From positions 3,434,501 to 3,498,500 of the forward strand of contig CAUEEP010000741.1 of the NCBI GenBank assembly GCA_958450365.1: a DNA stretch of 64,000 nt, written 5' to 3'. The notes under the pieces are model-generated. The model had not been told where the DNA came from, did no database searches, and saw only the letters and a list, made by a program, of their open reading frames with translations. This DNA is from Mesorhabditis belari (Eukaryota > Nematoda > Chromadorea > Rhabditida > Rhabditidae). Made by a program: the position numbers and the translations under genes. Positions 36,574-48,200 of the stretch are shown in pieces. Numbering within the stretch: position 1 is the first letter of the stretch; each line of letters opens with the position of its first letter.

Positions 36574-37197
36574 CTAACAGTTAAAGTTTAGTTCAACATC
36601 TAGCAAGTTCTCAAGATTTCGGCTCACAAATCAGAAATTCTGAATGTGATATGTGAAACTTGGGAACAGCTGGTGCAGCCGATAAGAATTTGAAGCAACT
36701 TTTCAAACAGCCGATAAGAATTTGATTTCTTTTGAAGATCTTTCTTCTATTTTCTTTCTAAACGATTAAAAAGATCAATTATTTCTCTACAAAATTTATA
36801 AGAAAGCTCAAAGCTCGCCTCAACTCAGTAAAACGTATTTTTACGTAAAATTTTCAATCTTTCTTTTAAAGAAAATGGCTGAACGAATCGTTTTCAAATT
36901 TTGCAGACTTATGCAATCAAATGAGTTCTATCTTTTTTACTTTAGCACTAAAATAGGTTTGTATTGAAGAAAGTGGTCAAACGTCGACAAGAAAAGTCAG
37001 TCGGCATCGGACAGTTTTGGGTGCTCGCCTTTGGGCCTTTAAAAATCCATAAAAACAACTGTTTCCATGAACTTCCAAAAAGCCATTTTGCAGAGAAACA
37101 ATTAAGCTTTTTAATAGTTTAAATAGAATTTTTGTTGATGACATTATTTTAAAAGACTTTTGGGAAAAAAACTTGCAAAGACTTATACACCAACCTA

Positions 37198-37741
37198 ATA
37201 GGTTGGTGAATTGAAAACTGCCAGACTTTGAACTAAAATTTATTCAACATAAAACCATCAATTCATTCCAAATAATTCCCATTATTATTGACGACTTCTG
37301 CCCATTTTGCAGGCAATTTGCGGATTCCTCTTTCGTAGTAGGATTTTGGTTTGTGTGTGAGACAAGTGTGAGACTCAAAAATGGAGGACTGGAGAGGAGG
37401 ACTGGAGATGTCCCAGTTTGAGCACTTTCTTCAAAAGAAACCCATTTTGGTGTCAATAGAAAAGTTGTAGAGAATCAAAAATTAGGCTTATAGCCAAATT
37501 TCCCAAAATATACACTTAGTAGTTTCGCTTAAAATGCAAGTTTTGTGAAAATTCGCATTGGCATTCGAAAATTTGGCATTTCTTGAAAACCAGCTTTTGA
37601 ATCGTTCTGAAAATTTGGATATAAGCTTTATTTTTGATTCTCTACAACTTTTCCATTGACACCAAAATGGGTTTCTTTTGAAGAAAGTCCTCAAACTGTC
37701 ACATATGACAATAGCCGGCAGTTTTCAATTCACCAATCCAA
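37198..37741. mobile_element. mariner-derived MITE, family C copy 3
   Basis: 544 bp, the same length as the 18264 copy. The right end GCAGTTTTCAATTCACCAAT is followed by CCAA and TA. The left end is slightly degenerate (ATAGGTTGGTGAATTG). The transposase tail on the minus strand is frameshifted. Its left side abuts ACCAACCTAA, the probable end of another element. Confidence 0.8.
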
Positions 37742-38751
37742 TAATAATAGATTGAATAAATAACAGCTTAATAACGAGAAAAAAGTGGTGTATTACTGTA
37801 CTAAATGATGATATTATTCAATTCAAAGTATAGTAGAAAATGAGTACTTTATTAATATGCTTTTTTTTAGCTAATACAAGGTCTAAAGAGCTTTACACAA
37901 AATTGAACATTTCAACTTGGCTCATTTTAAGATTCTCGTCAAAAAAAGGCATCAACAATACGCATAAATGACAATATTATTAAGTAAAAGTTCGGAAATC
38001 GAAAGCATCTTTCTTCTAGTTTTTCTTAAAAATGTTTCTCTATACAAATGCAAGCAAATTTTTCGACCTAAACCCACAAGAAAGAGATGAAATGTAGGTG
38101 TTTGTTTGCTCGGCGTGTCCCTTCCGTCAAATCCTTCCAAGATTTCCCTTTTCTGAAAGAAAAGGTTGTGAAGAACACGAATATGTTCTCTTTCTTCTCA
38201 TCTCCTTTTCATTTCCTTTTCTTTTCACAATCACATCTGCACTTTTTCCCTCTTGATGACCTTGTCCCTTATCGCCTAATCGCACAAGTTGCTCGCCCTT
38301 CACTTTTTCTCACCTACCATCATTTTCATGGCTTTTATGGCTTGTGCTTGAGTGATTTTCTTTTAGTTTTTCAAAGGTTGATGTTCAATTTAGCTCATTT
38401 CCTTTAGCTAAAAATAGCTGTAGCTAAAAATTATTTAAATTCTTATACTTTACTTTTACTTTTACTTTTACATGTTTATTTTTATGTTTTTTTACTCCTT
38501 CATCTTCTCCTTTATCTCCGTGAATCTCTAAACTTTTCCAGATCTTTTCATCTAAAGATAATGCAGTTTGCTTGTTAGAGTTGTTAGACAACAAGCTTAT
38601 TAGACTTCAAGCTTGTTATGTATCTATAAAGATTCCAAATGCGCTTAAAATTCAGCAAAAAGAATGGTTCCAATAGCTTCGCTTGGACGCTTGTAAATTT
38701 GATTTGCCATTAGCTTACAATTATAACCATTTGCCATTAGCTTACAGCTTA

Positions 38752-39135
38752 TTAGGTTGAGGAAAAAATGCGCTTTTTTGGATCTAACAATTTATTACAA
38801 TTTATTTTATTACTACAAGAAATAGAAACTATCGATCAGTAAGGTATTCTCCATTTTTATGACCATGACTTCTTCCAATCTTCGACGCAAGTCCTTGTGA
38901 AAAATTGGGGATTTTTAAAGCCAAAATATTTATCGATCGCTTTTTTTCTCCCATGATAAACTGTTTTAAACATCAAACATCAAACATAAACAAAAAGTAA
39001 TCTGACGGGGTTAAGTCAGGAGAGTAATGCGTATGAGGAGGCAACTTCTAGCCCAGCTCGTCAATTTTTTTTGTCAGTCACTTTTACCGTGTGGGGTTTC
39101 GTGTAAAAATCGAATCTTTGATGAATTGAACCCCA
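38752..39135 (-). pseudogene. degraded mariner, C-terminal part
   Basis: Begins TTAGGTTGAGGAAAAAATG after TA. On the minus strand, in broken frames, TKPHTVKVTDKK, then KLPPHTHYSPDLTPSDYFLF, the third-Asp block of mariner transposases. Premature stops throughout. Confidence 0.8.
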
Positions 39136-40205
39136 ATTTGCCTGTAAGCTGTAAATTGCTTGTAGCTGTAAATTGCTTGTAGCTGCAGCTGTAAATTGCC
39201 TGACTAGCGACACCCACTCTCAATTTTTGCCCATTTGTCCTTTCTATTGTTAGCATCCACTTGACGGGCGCTGGCTTTTCTTTTCTAGCATGATTTCTTT
39301 CACTAATCATCCAGCAATCCACTAAGTTGACAGTTAGATTATCTCACAAATTTTAAAAACAGCCTTTACCAAACCAAACCAAACCGTTAAACTTTTACCC
39401 TTTTCGAGACTTTAACTTAGCTGTTAACTCTGTTAACTCTTAACTTCTTAACTTAACTTCTAAACGAATTGAAAGGAAACGATTTTCAATGCCAACTGTC
39501 AGTGCAAAAGATTTCTAATGCGATTTCAACTTGTGGTTGCAATTATTGTTGTGGTGGAAACGACTATTGGAGATAACGTTTGATTTGAAGCAACTGCACT
39601 TTTCATTCCCATATCCATTTGTGCAATTGCAATGCTTGTTCCCTAAAAGTAAATTCGTCGTAACATTTATTGCCAACGAGACAACGCAGATTTAACTCCA
39701 GCTCACTCATTTACCTAAAAAGCCAAAATTTCGAAATTTAATTACTGACATTTGAAAAACTGTAATGATAAAAAACGATAGATTTTCGGCTACTAAATAT
39801 CTATGCGGATTCCAAATGCGCTTAAAAGTCAGCCAGGGAATTGTTCCAATAGCTTCGCTTTTACATTTGTAAACTTTGCCATTAGCTTACTATAATTTCT
39901 CATTTTGGGAAAGGGATAGATGGGAAAATGCAGCTGTAAATTGCTTGTAGCTGCAGCTGTAAATTGCCTGACTAGCGACACCCACTCTCAATTTTTTCCC
40001 ATTTGTCCTTTCTATTGTTAGCATCCACTTGACGGGCGCTGGCTTGGAGTGTTCACTTTTCTAGGGTGATTTCTTTCACCAATCATACAGCAATCCACCA
40101 AGTTGACAGTTGGATTATCTCACAAATTTTAAAAACAGCCAAACCGTTAAACTTTTACCAGTACTTTTCGAGACTTTAACTTAGCTTGTTAACTGTAAAC
40201 GAACA
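39130..40205. repeat. direct duplication of about 280 bp
   Basis: About 39130-39430 and 39920-40200 share TGACTAGCGACACCCACTCT, GCATCCACTTGACGGGCGCT and TAGATTATCTCACAAATTTT with small changes. Between them, at 39507-39625, lies a fragment also present in the MITE at 46798 (GCGATTTCAACTTGTGGTTG). Confidence 0.8.
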
Positions 40206-40284
40206 AATTGTAACTTGTAAACTGGTAAAGTAAACGATTTTCAATGCGAATTGTCAGTGCAAATGATTTTTAATGCGATTATTA

Positions 40285-40528
40285 AGCTAAAGCCAAAAGC
40301 TAAAGCCAATAGCTAAAGCTAAAAGCTAAAGCCAATAGCTAAAGCCAATAGCTAAAGCTAAAAGCTAAAGCCAATAGCTAAAGCCAATAGCTAAAGCTAA
40401 AAGCTAAAGCCAATAGCTAAAGCCAATAGCTAAAGCTAAAAGCTAAAGCCAATAGCTAAAGCCAATAGCTAAAGCTAAAAGCTAAAGCCAATAGCTAAAG
40501 CTAAAAGCTAAAGCCAATAGCTAAAGCC
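40285..40528. repeat. 12-bp tandem repeat (TAGCTAAAGCCA / AAGCTAAAGCTA)
   Basis: About 20 units that alternate in a higher-order pattern of 2-3 units. Confidence 0.93.
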
Positions 40529-43479
40529 AGATTTTCAAATTTTCTTTTACAATTTATAGCTTTCAAAACTCAAAGGTTTAAAGTTTGTTCAGCTGTTGGA
40601 ATGAGACTTTTGAGGGGAAAATGACTCTTTCATCGTCGAGAAGGCGAATTGCCGGAAACACTCAAAAGAGTTTTTCCCTTCCAAAGTCCTTCTATGCACT
40701 GCCACGCCAGCATTTTGCACAAAATTTTTCACAAAATTTGCACAAATGCTTGCATTGACAGCAAGAATCGTCATTGATCCAACTCTTCTTCGAAGTAATG
40801 TCCACTTGTTGTTGTTGTATTGCTTGGTTAACGTTGATCAGTTTTATTTTCAACATTTTATTCGCATTCTAGTCTAGCTAAAGCTTTATTGTTATTTAAA
40901 AAGCTTTATTGTTATTTAAAAAGCTTTATTGTATTAGCTCAAGCTTTTTTTCTGAAATTTCATAGGAACATTGCCTTTCTAAGCCTCCAATTTCTTTATG
41001 TGACCGCTAGAAAGTTTTTATGGACTTTGGAATTGTTGGGGAAAAGGGAAGACTGTGAGGTCATGGTCATTCGTTTGCTTTCTGCCATATTGACGGCTTA
41101 GACTTTGTTCTTGAAAGAATAAGAATAAAAAGTGAATTACTATTATAACAATTAGAGATTTACTAGCTTTTGAGCAACAAAGTTACTTACTAGAATAAGA
41201 GCAATGAGCTCTTTTGAGCAATCAATCAGTTTTTGCAATTTTTGCACTTTTTTAAAAGTTACCAAGTTTCTCTTCAGGATTTTACGATCTTCAGGATTTG
41301 TTCTACGTTCCGTTTGAAACTCTTATCTTAAAAATTATAACAGTACGCTTTGACCAAATCTCGATGGGATTCCGCGACTGTTTTGCCCAGTTTGAAGTCG
41401 TAAAGTAGGCAGACCTAGGCAGACGTAAAGTAGGCAACTTGATACATTTGAAGTTGGTCATCTAAAGTAAGAAAAAGAGATCTTAAAAATAAGAAATTAT
41501 CCGTTTAAAAAGATTCCAAATATACACAAGATAACGTACTTTTAAATACAGAAAGACATTTTTTAAAAGGTTCCCTCACAACGATAAGTTTAGTAACGCT
41601 TGTTTATATCCGAACAACCTAATAATTTAGAATTTGGCTAAAAGTAACGATTAAAAAGAGTTGTAATGAGGAATGTCCTGTAGATGTAAATAAGTAATTA
41701 GTAAGAATACTCTGTACATCTAGATCTACAGATCGATATCTTCCAGTTTTCTTATCAAAACTCTAAGGACTAGATCTCTTTTTCTACAAACTCTTGCATT
41801 CTAAGTAAACTAGTCATTTGGTCACTCTCCGAGAAAAACGTCGAATCCTTGGCTAAGCAGTGCAGTGATTGTTTGAGCAGTTCCGGTCATTTCCCTTCTT
41901 TCCTTTCCCTTTTCTTTTCTTTTCTGTTGCGTGCCCTGTCTAGTCGCGACGTTCTTTTCTTCTTTCACAAAAAAAATTCTTGCATCTCGGATTCCATACG
42001 ACTTTTCAATGCCACCAAATGGCAATATAATCCTCTTTCACTTGGAGCCGTTTAGCTAACCGATTCCATTCTTTTCACAGACTTGAGAGGCAATGGTTTG
42101 CTGGTAGACTTGAGAGGCAATGGTTTGCTTTGTCAATTGGTTGGCTAGGGTTTTTTGACTCATTCAAAAACATTGTCTCTTTTCCTTTTACCATTACCGT
42201 TTTACCGTTTTACCTTTTTACTGTTTTACGATGCTTACATCAACACAGAATCGCCCAAATCACTCAAAAGTTTGTTAGGTAGACTTAAAATAACGCCAAT
42301 CTAATTTCCGAATTCATCCAATCGTTTAGACCAATCAAATCCGAGTTCTAATTAGTAGACTCAATAAAATGAATAGCTCCAATCGATTCGCCGACCCTGA
42401 AAACCCTCGGGTACAAATCCAAGCTCAATATCTTCTTTTTTATATCATCTACAAAGCAAAAGAAGAGGAATGTAAATGACTGACGAGGTGTTCTTTGTGC
42501 GGCCGGGTAATCGCTCGCGATCTGGCAAACTGTCCCGGCATAAGGTGCTTCCCCTGACCGGCTTGCCAGCTTCTCTGCCTCTCTCCCTCTCTCTTTCATC
42601 TTTCAGCTTGTTTAAAATCCGGTATTTCGCTGCGCAAACTATTGAATTTACTAGGTATGGTATTATGTTTTTTTTTTCTTTCGGTTAATTACAAGCCATG
42701 TCATTTAAATTCTTGTCTTTTATGGATCTTTTTGTTACGCTTTATTACTAATATATATTTTATAGTTAAGCTCTGCTCGAAGCTCTATATTTTATAGTTA
42801 AGCTCTGCTTATAATGCTTAAAAACAGGGCGTTGGTTGATTGATGATTGACCTATTGATTTGATTGTGAATTCTGGATCTGATTGTGAATTCTGATTCAT
42901 GAGGCTTTTCTCAATTTTTTCTGTCTTTCCTTGGGGTTTCATGGCTGGGTTATGCGAATTCTCACTGATTAGAGAGCAGCGCTCAGGTTGCTTTGCCTTG
43001 GCTATCGCCTTACCAATTTACGATTCATGTTGTGATTCAGTTTTGGAGGAAAATATTATTTCTTTATTTATAACGAGTTGAAAATTTCCTTTTGCTTGAA
43101 TTTTTGAACAACATTGCTAAACATGTGCTGCTAAAAATTTATGGTAAAAGCTGTAGAGAAAAAAATTAGGCTAGTTGCATTCTGCTTTACGACTAAGTTG
43201 CTGTAATTTGATATTTCTTGTTGTTTACTACCGCCTTTAACACTATGCTAGAAAGACAAAATGATTTAAAAGCTTAAGGCTGACTGGCGCAACACAATAA
43301 TTTGAAGGCTTTACTGGCGCAACATAACCGTTATTTCAACGCGCATGAATTCTTTGAATGAATGCCAAAATGTGTTAGACAAGCATCTAGTCGGCTATTT
43401 TTGACGAAATCCTGGTAATAACTTCAGATTTGCGTACGATAAAGCATCCATTCACGCTAGCTGTTCGACTAAGGATTGG

Positions 43480-44215
43480 AGAACATTCCCGTTTTGGCCT
43501 GGTCAGCATGCAGTCCCGATCTCAATCCCATGTCTCAAGGTTCCTTGTTCACGATGTTTACAAGAATGACACGAAGTATTCTACCTAGACTCTTTCTCTC
43601 AAATCAACATAACCATTATTTCAACGCGGATCCTTCAAATCATGTTTTCTAAAAAGCACTCTTTTTTAAAAGCTTTTTTGGGTTGCCTTTTTTTCTTTTC
43701 ATTATTTTTTCTTCTACATGCGCTTCTGAACGTTCGTTTTTCTATTTCAATCAAAATTTTATAGTTCTCGAAACAAATATTGATTTTTCGAATCAACATA
43801 GGGAAGAATATGGTAAACTAAAGAATATGGTAAACTGAAGAATATGGTAAACTGAAGAATATGGTAAACTAAAGAATATGATAAACCTATACTCATTTAC
43901 TATTTATCCTATGCTTGTCCTAACTAATATCAAGTCTGTTCGTGCAAAAAAAGATTTAAAACTTTCATTTTGACTTTGAAAAAGATAAATAAATCTATAC
44001 CTTTAAGCTGAGAGATTAAGGTTATTTTTTTGTGCTTTTAGAAAACATGATTTGTGAAGAGCACACTCTAATCTTGATCCCATCGAAAATCTCTGGAGAT
44101 TCTTTGTTCACAATGTTGACATGTTGACAAGAATAACATGAAGCATTCTACCGCTCTCAAAACCGTGATTCAACGTGCATGGCATAATCTCGACTTGTAT
44201 ATGCTTAAAAAGCTC
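43480..44215 (+). pseudogene. Tc1-like transposase relic, interrupted
   Basis: Two fragments of the last catalytic region on the plus strand. At about 43495-43590: a CSPDLNPMS block in mixed frames. At 44068-44215: LDPIENLWRFFVHNV, then AWHNLDLYMLKKL. They are separated by a fold-back of about 400 bp whose ends pair (AATCATGTTTTCTAAAAAGC near 43637 and its complement near 44037). The first fragment and the second overlap in content, so two copies are also possible. Confidence 0.65.
43810..43888. repeat. 19-bp tandem repeat (GAATATGGTAAACTAAA)
   Basis: Four to five units inside the fold-back that splits the Tc1-like relic. Confidence 0.85.
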
Positions 44216-44365
44216 TAATTGTCTAATTGTAAGCTCGAAACAAGTCTAACATTTCGGAGAAGGTAAAATCCTTAACTTTTGCTTATTTAACCCGTTATTT
44301 TTAATCTTTTGGCTTGTTTTCTGAGCATATTGAAGAGCAATTGCTAGCTCTGGATCCCTTGTTAT

Positions 44366-44480
44366 CTGTACAAGGCTTGCTTTGCTGTACAAGAGCTGTA
44401 CAAGGCTTGCTTTGCTGTACAAGAGCTGTACAAGGCTTGCTTTGCTGTACAAGAGTTGTACAAGGCTTGCTTTGCTGCCG
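44366..44480. repeat. 30-bp tandem repeat, 4 units
   Basis: The unit is CTGTACAAGGCTTGCTTTGC followed by TGTACAAGAG; nearly identical copies. Lies about 0.8 kb upstream of the tyrosine-motif gene. Confidence 0.93.
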
Positions 44481-45247
44481 GTACATCATACTCTCGATTC
44501 AATCATCCAAAACTTTCAAAACTCGATTCAATCATCCATCTCGAGGCGATTTCCAATTTCCATATTCAGCTCGAGCACAATGAATGCCAGCTGACCAATG
44601 GTCTCTCCCCAAATGTCTCCGTCTCTCCAAATGCCCACTCTCGTTGTTGTTGCTTTGTAGTGGTCACCTCTTTCCCCCTTCTTCCCCCATCCATTGCATC
44701 TATTCATCGATTATTTGGGGTCACCTCCCCCTAAGCCCTTTATTTCTCTTGACCTCTTCTTTCCACTCAATCTTTTCTCTTGACAAATCACCCATTTGAC
44801 TCATTTTTGACGCTATTTTAAAAGAATTTTTAATTTTTCTTAATAAGATTAATAAGATTTAGGTTCTTTTTTGTTATATCTTCTCAATCTCAATAATTGT
44901 ATCGCTTGGACAAAGAATAACTGTACTTATCTAAAGTTTAAATAGGTTTAGAATCAAGTAAAGTCGTTTTCTATCATCATTTCTATCAAATAATCATTCT
45001 TTCATCCATCATTCTTTTGTAATTGATAGGTTTTCACTTTTGAATTCGATCGGATTGCAGATTTCTATCGTTTGGATGTTTCAGAGCCATTATCCAGCAA
45101 AATAATTGCCTATCAATGTGATAATTTCCTTTCATTTTTGATCGTTCTTTTTCCGTTTTCACCTTTGTTCTTTTCCGTTTTCACCTTTGTTCTTTTTAGT
45201 GAGGAAACTGGCTACTACTTGAGCAATCTTATCATCTAGCACACAAA

Positions 45248-48200
45248 ATGGTGTTGGTGGAAGGGTCGGGCTTGATGGGAGGAGCGGTGATCGGAGCTTT
45301 GCCACCGATAACGATGAGCATCCTCTCAATCGGCAGTCTCGTCACGATGATCACAATGGTTTCGATGTGCACAACGTGTTGCAAGAAGGTGAAAAACAGG
45401 TAAGTAAATAGTAAATCTAATCTAAGTAAATAGTAAATCTAATCTAAGTAAATAGTAAATCTAATCAAAGCCAAGCTGAAAAGCTAAGCTAAATCAAAGC
45501 TAAGCTAAATCAAAGCTAAGCTAAATCAAAACTAAGCTGAAAATAGTAAATCGAAACGGTAAACCAAAGCTTCAAAGCAGAAAATCGTACTTGCTGATCA
45601 ACTAACAATACATTTTTACATGGTCATGCTTTAATAAACCGGAGCTTAGTCTTCTAAAGATTCCTCAAAGCACAGCCATCAGATCAAGTTAAAATTCAGC
45701 TCATTTATGGCAAACCTTTCATAATCATCATACTAAAATATCCGTAAAATCTATGGTTTGGTTTTTGTAAAATTGTAAATAAAGGAGAGGCTCATTGTAA
45801 ATAAAGGAGAGGCTTATGGAGTGACCTCATTGCTTATATAGTATTAGTCTAATATAAAGTCTAATATAATGAAATCTAATATAAAGCTTAGTGCTTGAAA
45901 AAAGTCTAGTCCTTTGCTTTAATATGACAAAACAAAATAAGAGAAATTCAGTGATCCTGACGAAGTGGCTTATGGAGTGATTGTTGTCTCCGAGGACGTC
46001 CCCAAAACTGTTCAGTTCAGGAATGGGAGTCACAAAAATGCCGGCGAAAGGTTTTCACAGCCAGTTACTAAGGTAAAATCTTTTATTATTCATTTAAAAT
46101 TTTACAAAAGCTATAGCAAATTGTTTTATTGTTTTATTGTTTATTTATTGTTTATTTATTGTTTATTTATTGTTTATGATTTCTTTATTTATTTACAAAT
46201 CATTATTTATTTGATTGCTTTAGTCTTCCTCAAACTCGGCCGTTCCATCGCGAACCTCTGCTCCACCAGCTGGTCAAAGAGCTTTACCCGAATTGCCCGA
46301 TAGTGTTCGTTTTATTCACTAATTTATTAAAATCGAATTTAACTTTAGACTTATTCTGCAATCAATAAAAATCGGAGTGAAAAAGAGATTGAATACGCGG
46401 ATGGGCCAGCCACACAACTTTACGAGAGCATTGACAGGGACAATGACTCGACGATTGATCCATTGTATTCAAAGGTAGGCTTGTTAAAGGATTTATTAAA
46501 GTATTAAGATGATTAAAGTATTAAGATGATTAAAGTATTAAGATTATTAAATTATTAAGATTATTAAATTATCAAGATTATTAAAGTATTCCATATCTAT
46601 TTATCAAAGTTCATAGCTTGATTTATTTTAAATTTTCATCTCAGGTCACCGAGAATCGCTCGACAAGACGATACGATTATCCAGTGTTCATGAAAAACAC
46701 GAGAGCCAAAGAAACGGATGATCCTTTTTATCAGAGTGTCTCGCAAATCTATGCACCCGGAAGTGAAGATCCGTATAGGTTGGCTAAAACAAAACTATTG
46801 GGTTGTCCAGTTATGAATGCGCGTTTTTTACTATTTTGTAAATTTCTCAAGATACCGAAATCAAGAAAGATTTCTAATGCGATTTCAACTTGTGGTTGCA
46901 ATTATTGTTGTGGTGGAAACGACTATTGCAGACAACGTTTGATTTGAAGCAACTGCATTTTTCATTCCCATATCCATTTGTGCAATTGCACTATGAGTAT
47001 TATTCGAAAGCTGAAGATCTCCTCTACTTTTTGATATAAAAAGTTTTTGAATTTGTTCAGCTTTTGGGCAAATTGACTGCACAGAAGAAGAGGTGGCCAA
47101 AAAATGGAAAGGGGCCTTTGGATCAAGTTTTGGCTCCGCTCAAATTGAGTTAACCGTTTGATGTTTGGCCAATAGATATATCAATACAACTTTTTTAAAA
47201 TATAACAATTTCAGAGCATCTTTACTTTTCTTTTCTTTTCTGGGCGGTTATTTTACACTATAAAACTTGAGGAATAGCTAAGCTGGAATGGTTTTTTTTT
47301 GAAAACGACCTCTCCCTTTGTGCAGTCAATTTCCCAAAAAGTTGCACGAATTTAAAAACTTTTTTTATTCCAAAATGTAGAGGAGATCTTCAGCTTTCGA
47401 ATGATATATAACACTCATATACATCTCTTCGATATCTTGAGAAATTTACAAAATAGTAAAAACGCGCATTCATAACTGGACAACCCAATAGATTTACACG
47501 AGGTACAAACAATACACAAGCAGGCCTAAATCTAGCCTGAATTCTAAGCCTTAGGGCTTAGAATTTAGCTAGATTATCTATATAGATTATCGGCTAGATT
47601 ATCTGAGCCCTAATGTAGAGAAAAAACCCATATAGAAAAAAGAAATAGCCAATAACTCGCCAATAATCTAACAGCGGGATTGAACCCTTGACCTCTCGAC
47701 TAAGATCCAATGTTCTTAGCCAGTCGGTCATGCAGCCATGCGTAAATGATTGAGGAAATATTAGCTGATTTATTTACAGCGAATACAACGTGATCTTGTT
47801 TATGTTTATTGAGTTTAAAGCTTTGATCTAATAATTCACTTCGAAGCTACTAACTTTAACTTTAAAATACTTGTTATCAAAATCAAAATTTATCTAAATA
47901 AATCTAAACTTAAATTATCTAAATATTATCTAAATTTACTTGTTACTTAGATTGTAAAAGTACGGTTAAAAAAAGAGTAAATTTTAGCTCAATCGCTTCC
48001 GAGCCTCGAGTAGCCCTAGCTCAACAAGAAGACGACTCAAGCAGCGCTTATGACCCAGGATATGCAAAAGTTTGTTTATCTAATTAGAATTAACCATATC
48101 TAATTAAGATTCACCTTATCTTAATCAAGATTAACCTTATCTTAATCAAGATTAGCTTATAACTTGATCTATTTCAGGTCAAACCAAGCACGAAAGCTGA

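Larger units (their letters stand above)
37742..45247. other. 7.5-kb block without a supported gene
   Basis: Between the pseudogene region and the tyrosine-motif gene. It holds a mariner relic (38752), a direct duplication (39130-39420 and 39930-40200), a 12-bp tandem repeat, Tc1-like relics at 43.3-44.2 kb and a 30-bp tandem repeat. From 44500 to 45240 the DNA is CT-rich and may hold the promoter of the next gene. The weak ORFs at 38087-38407 and 41822-42025 were not called. Confidence 0.55.

Noticed and set aside
41822..42055. Short ORFs on both strands
   Set aside because: Low-complexity lysine/arginine content and CT-rich DNA; no joinable exon found.
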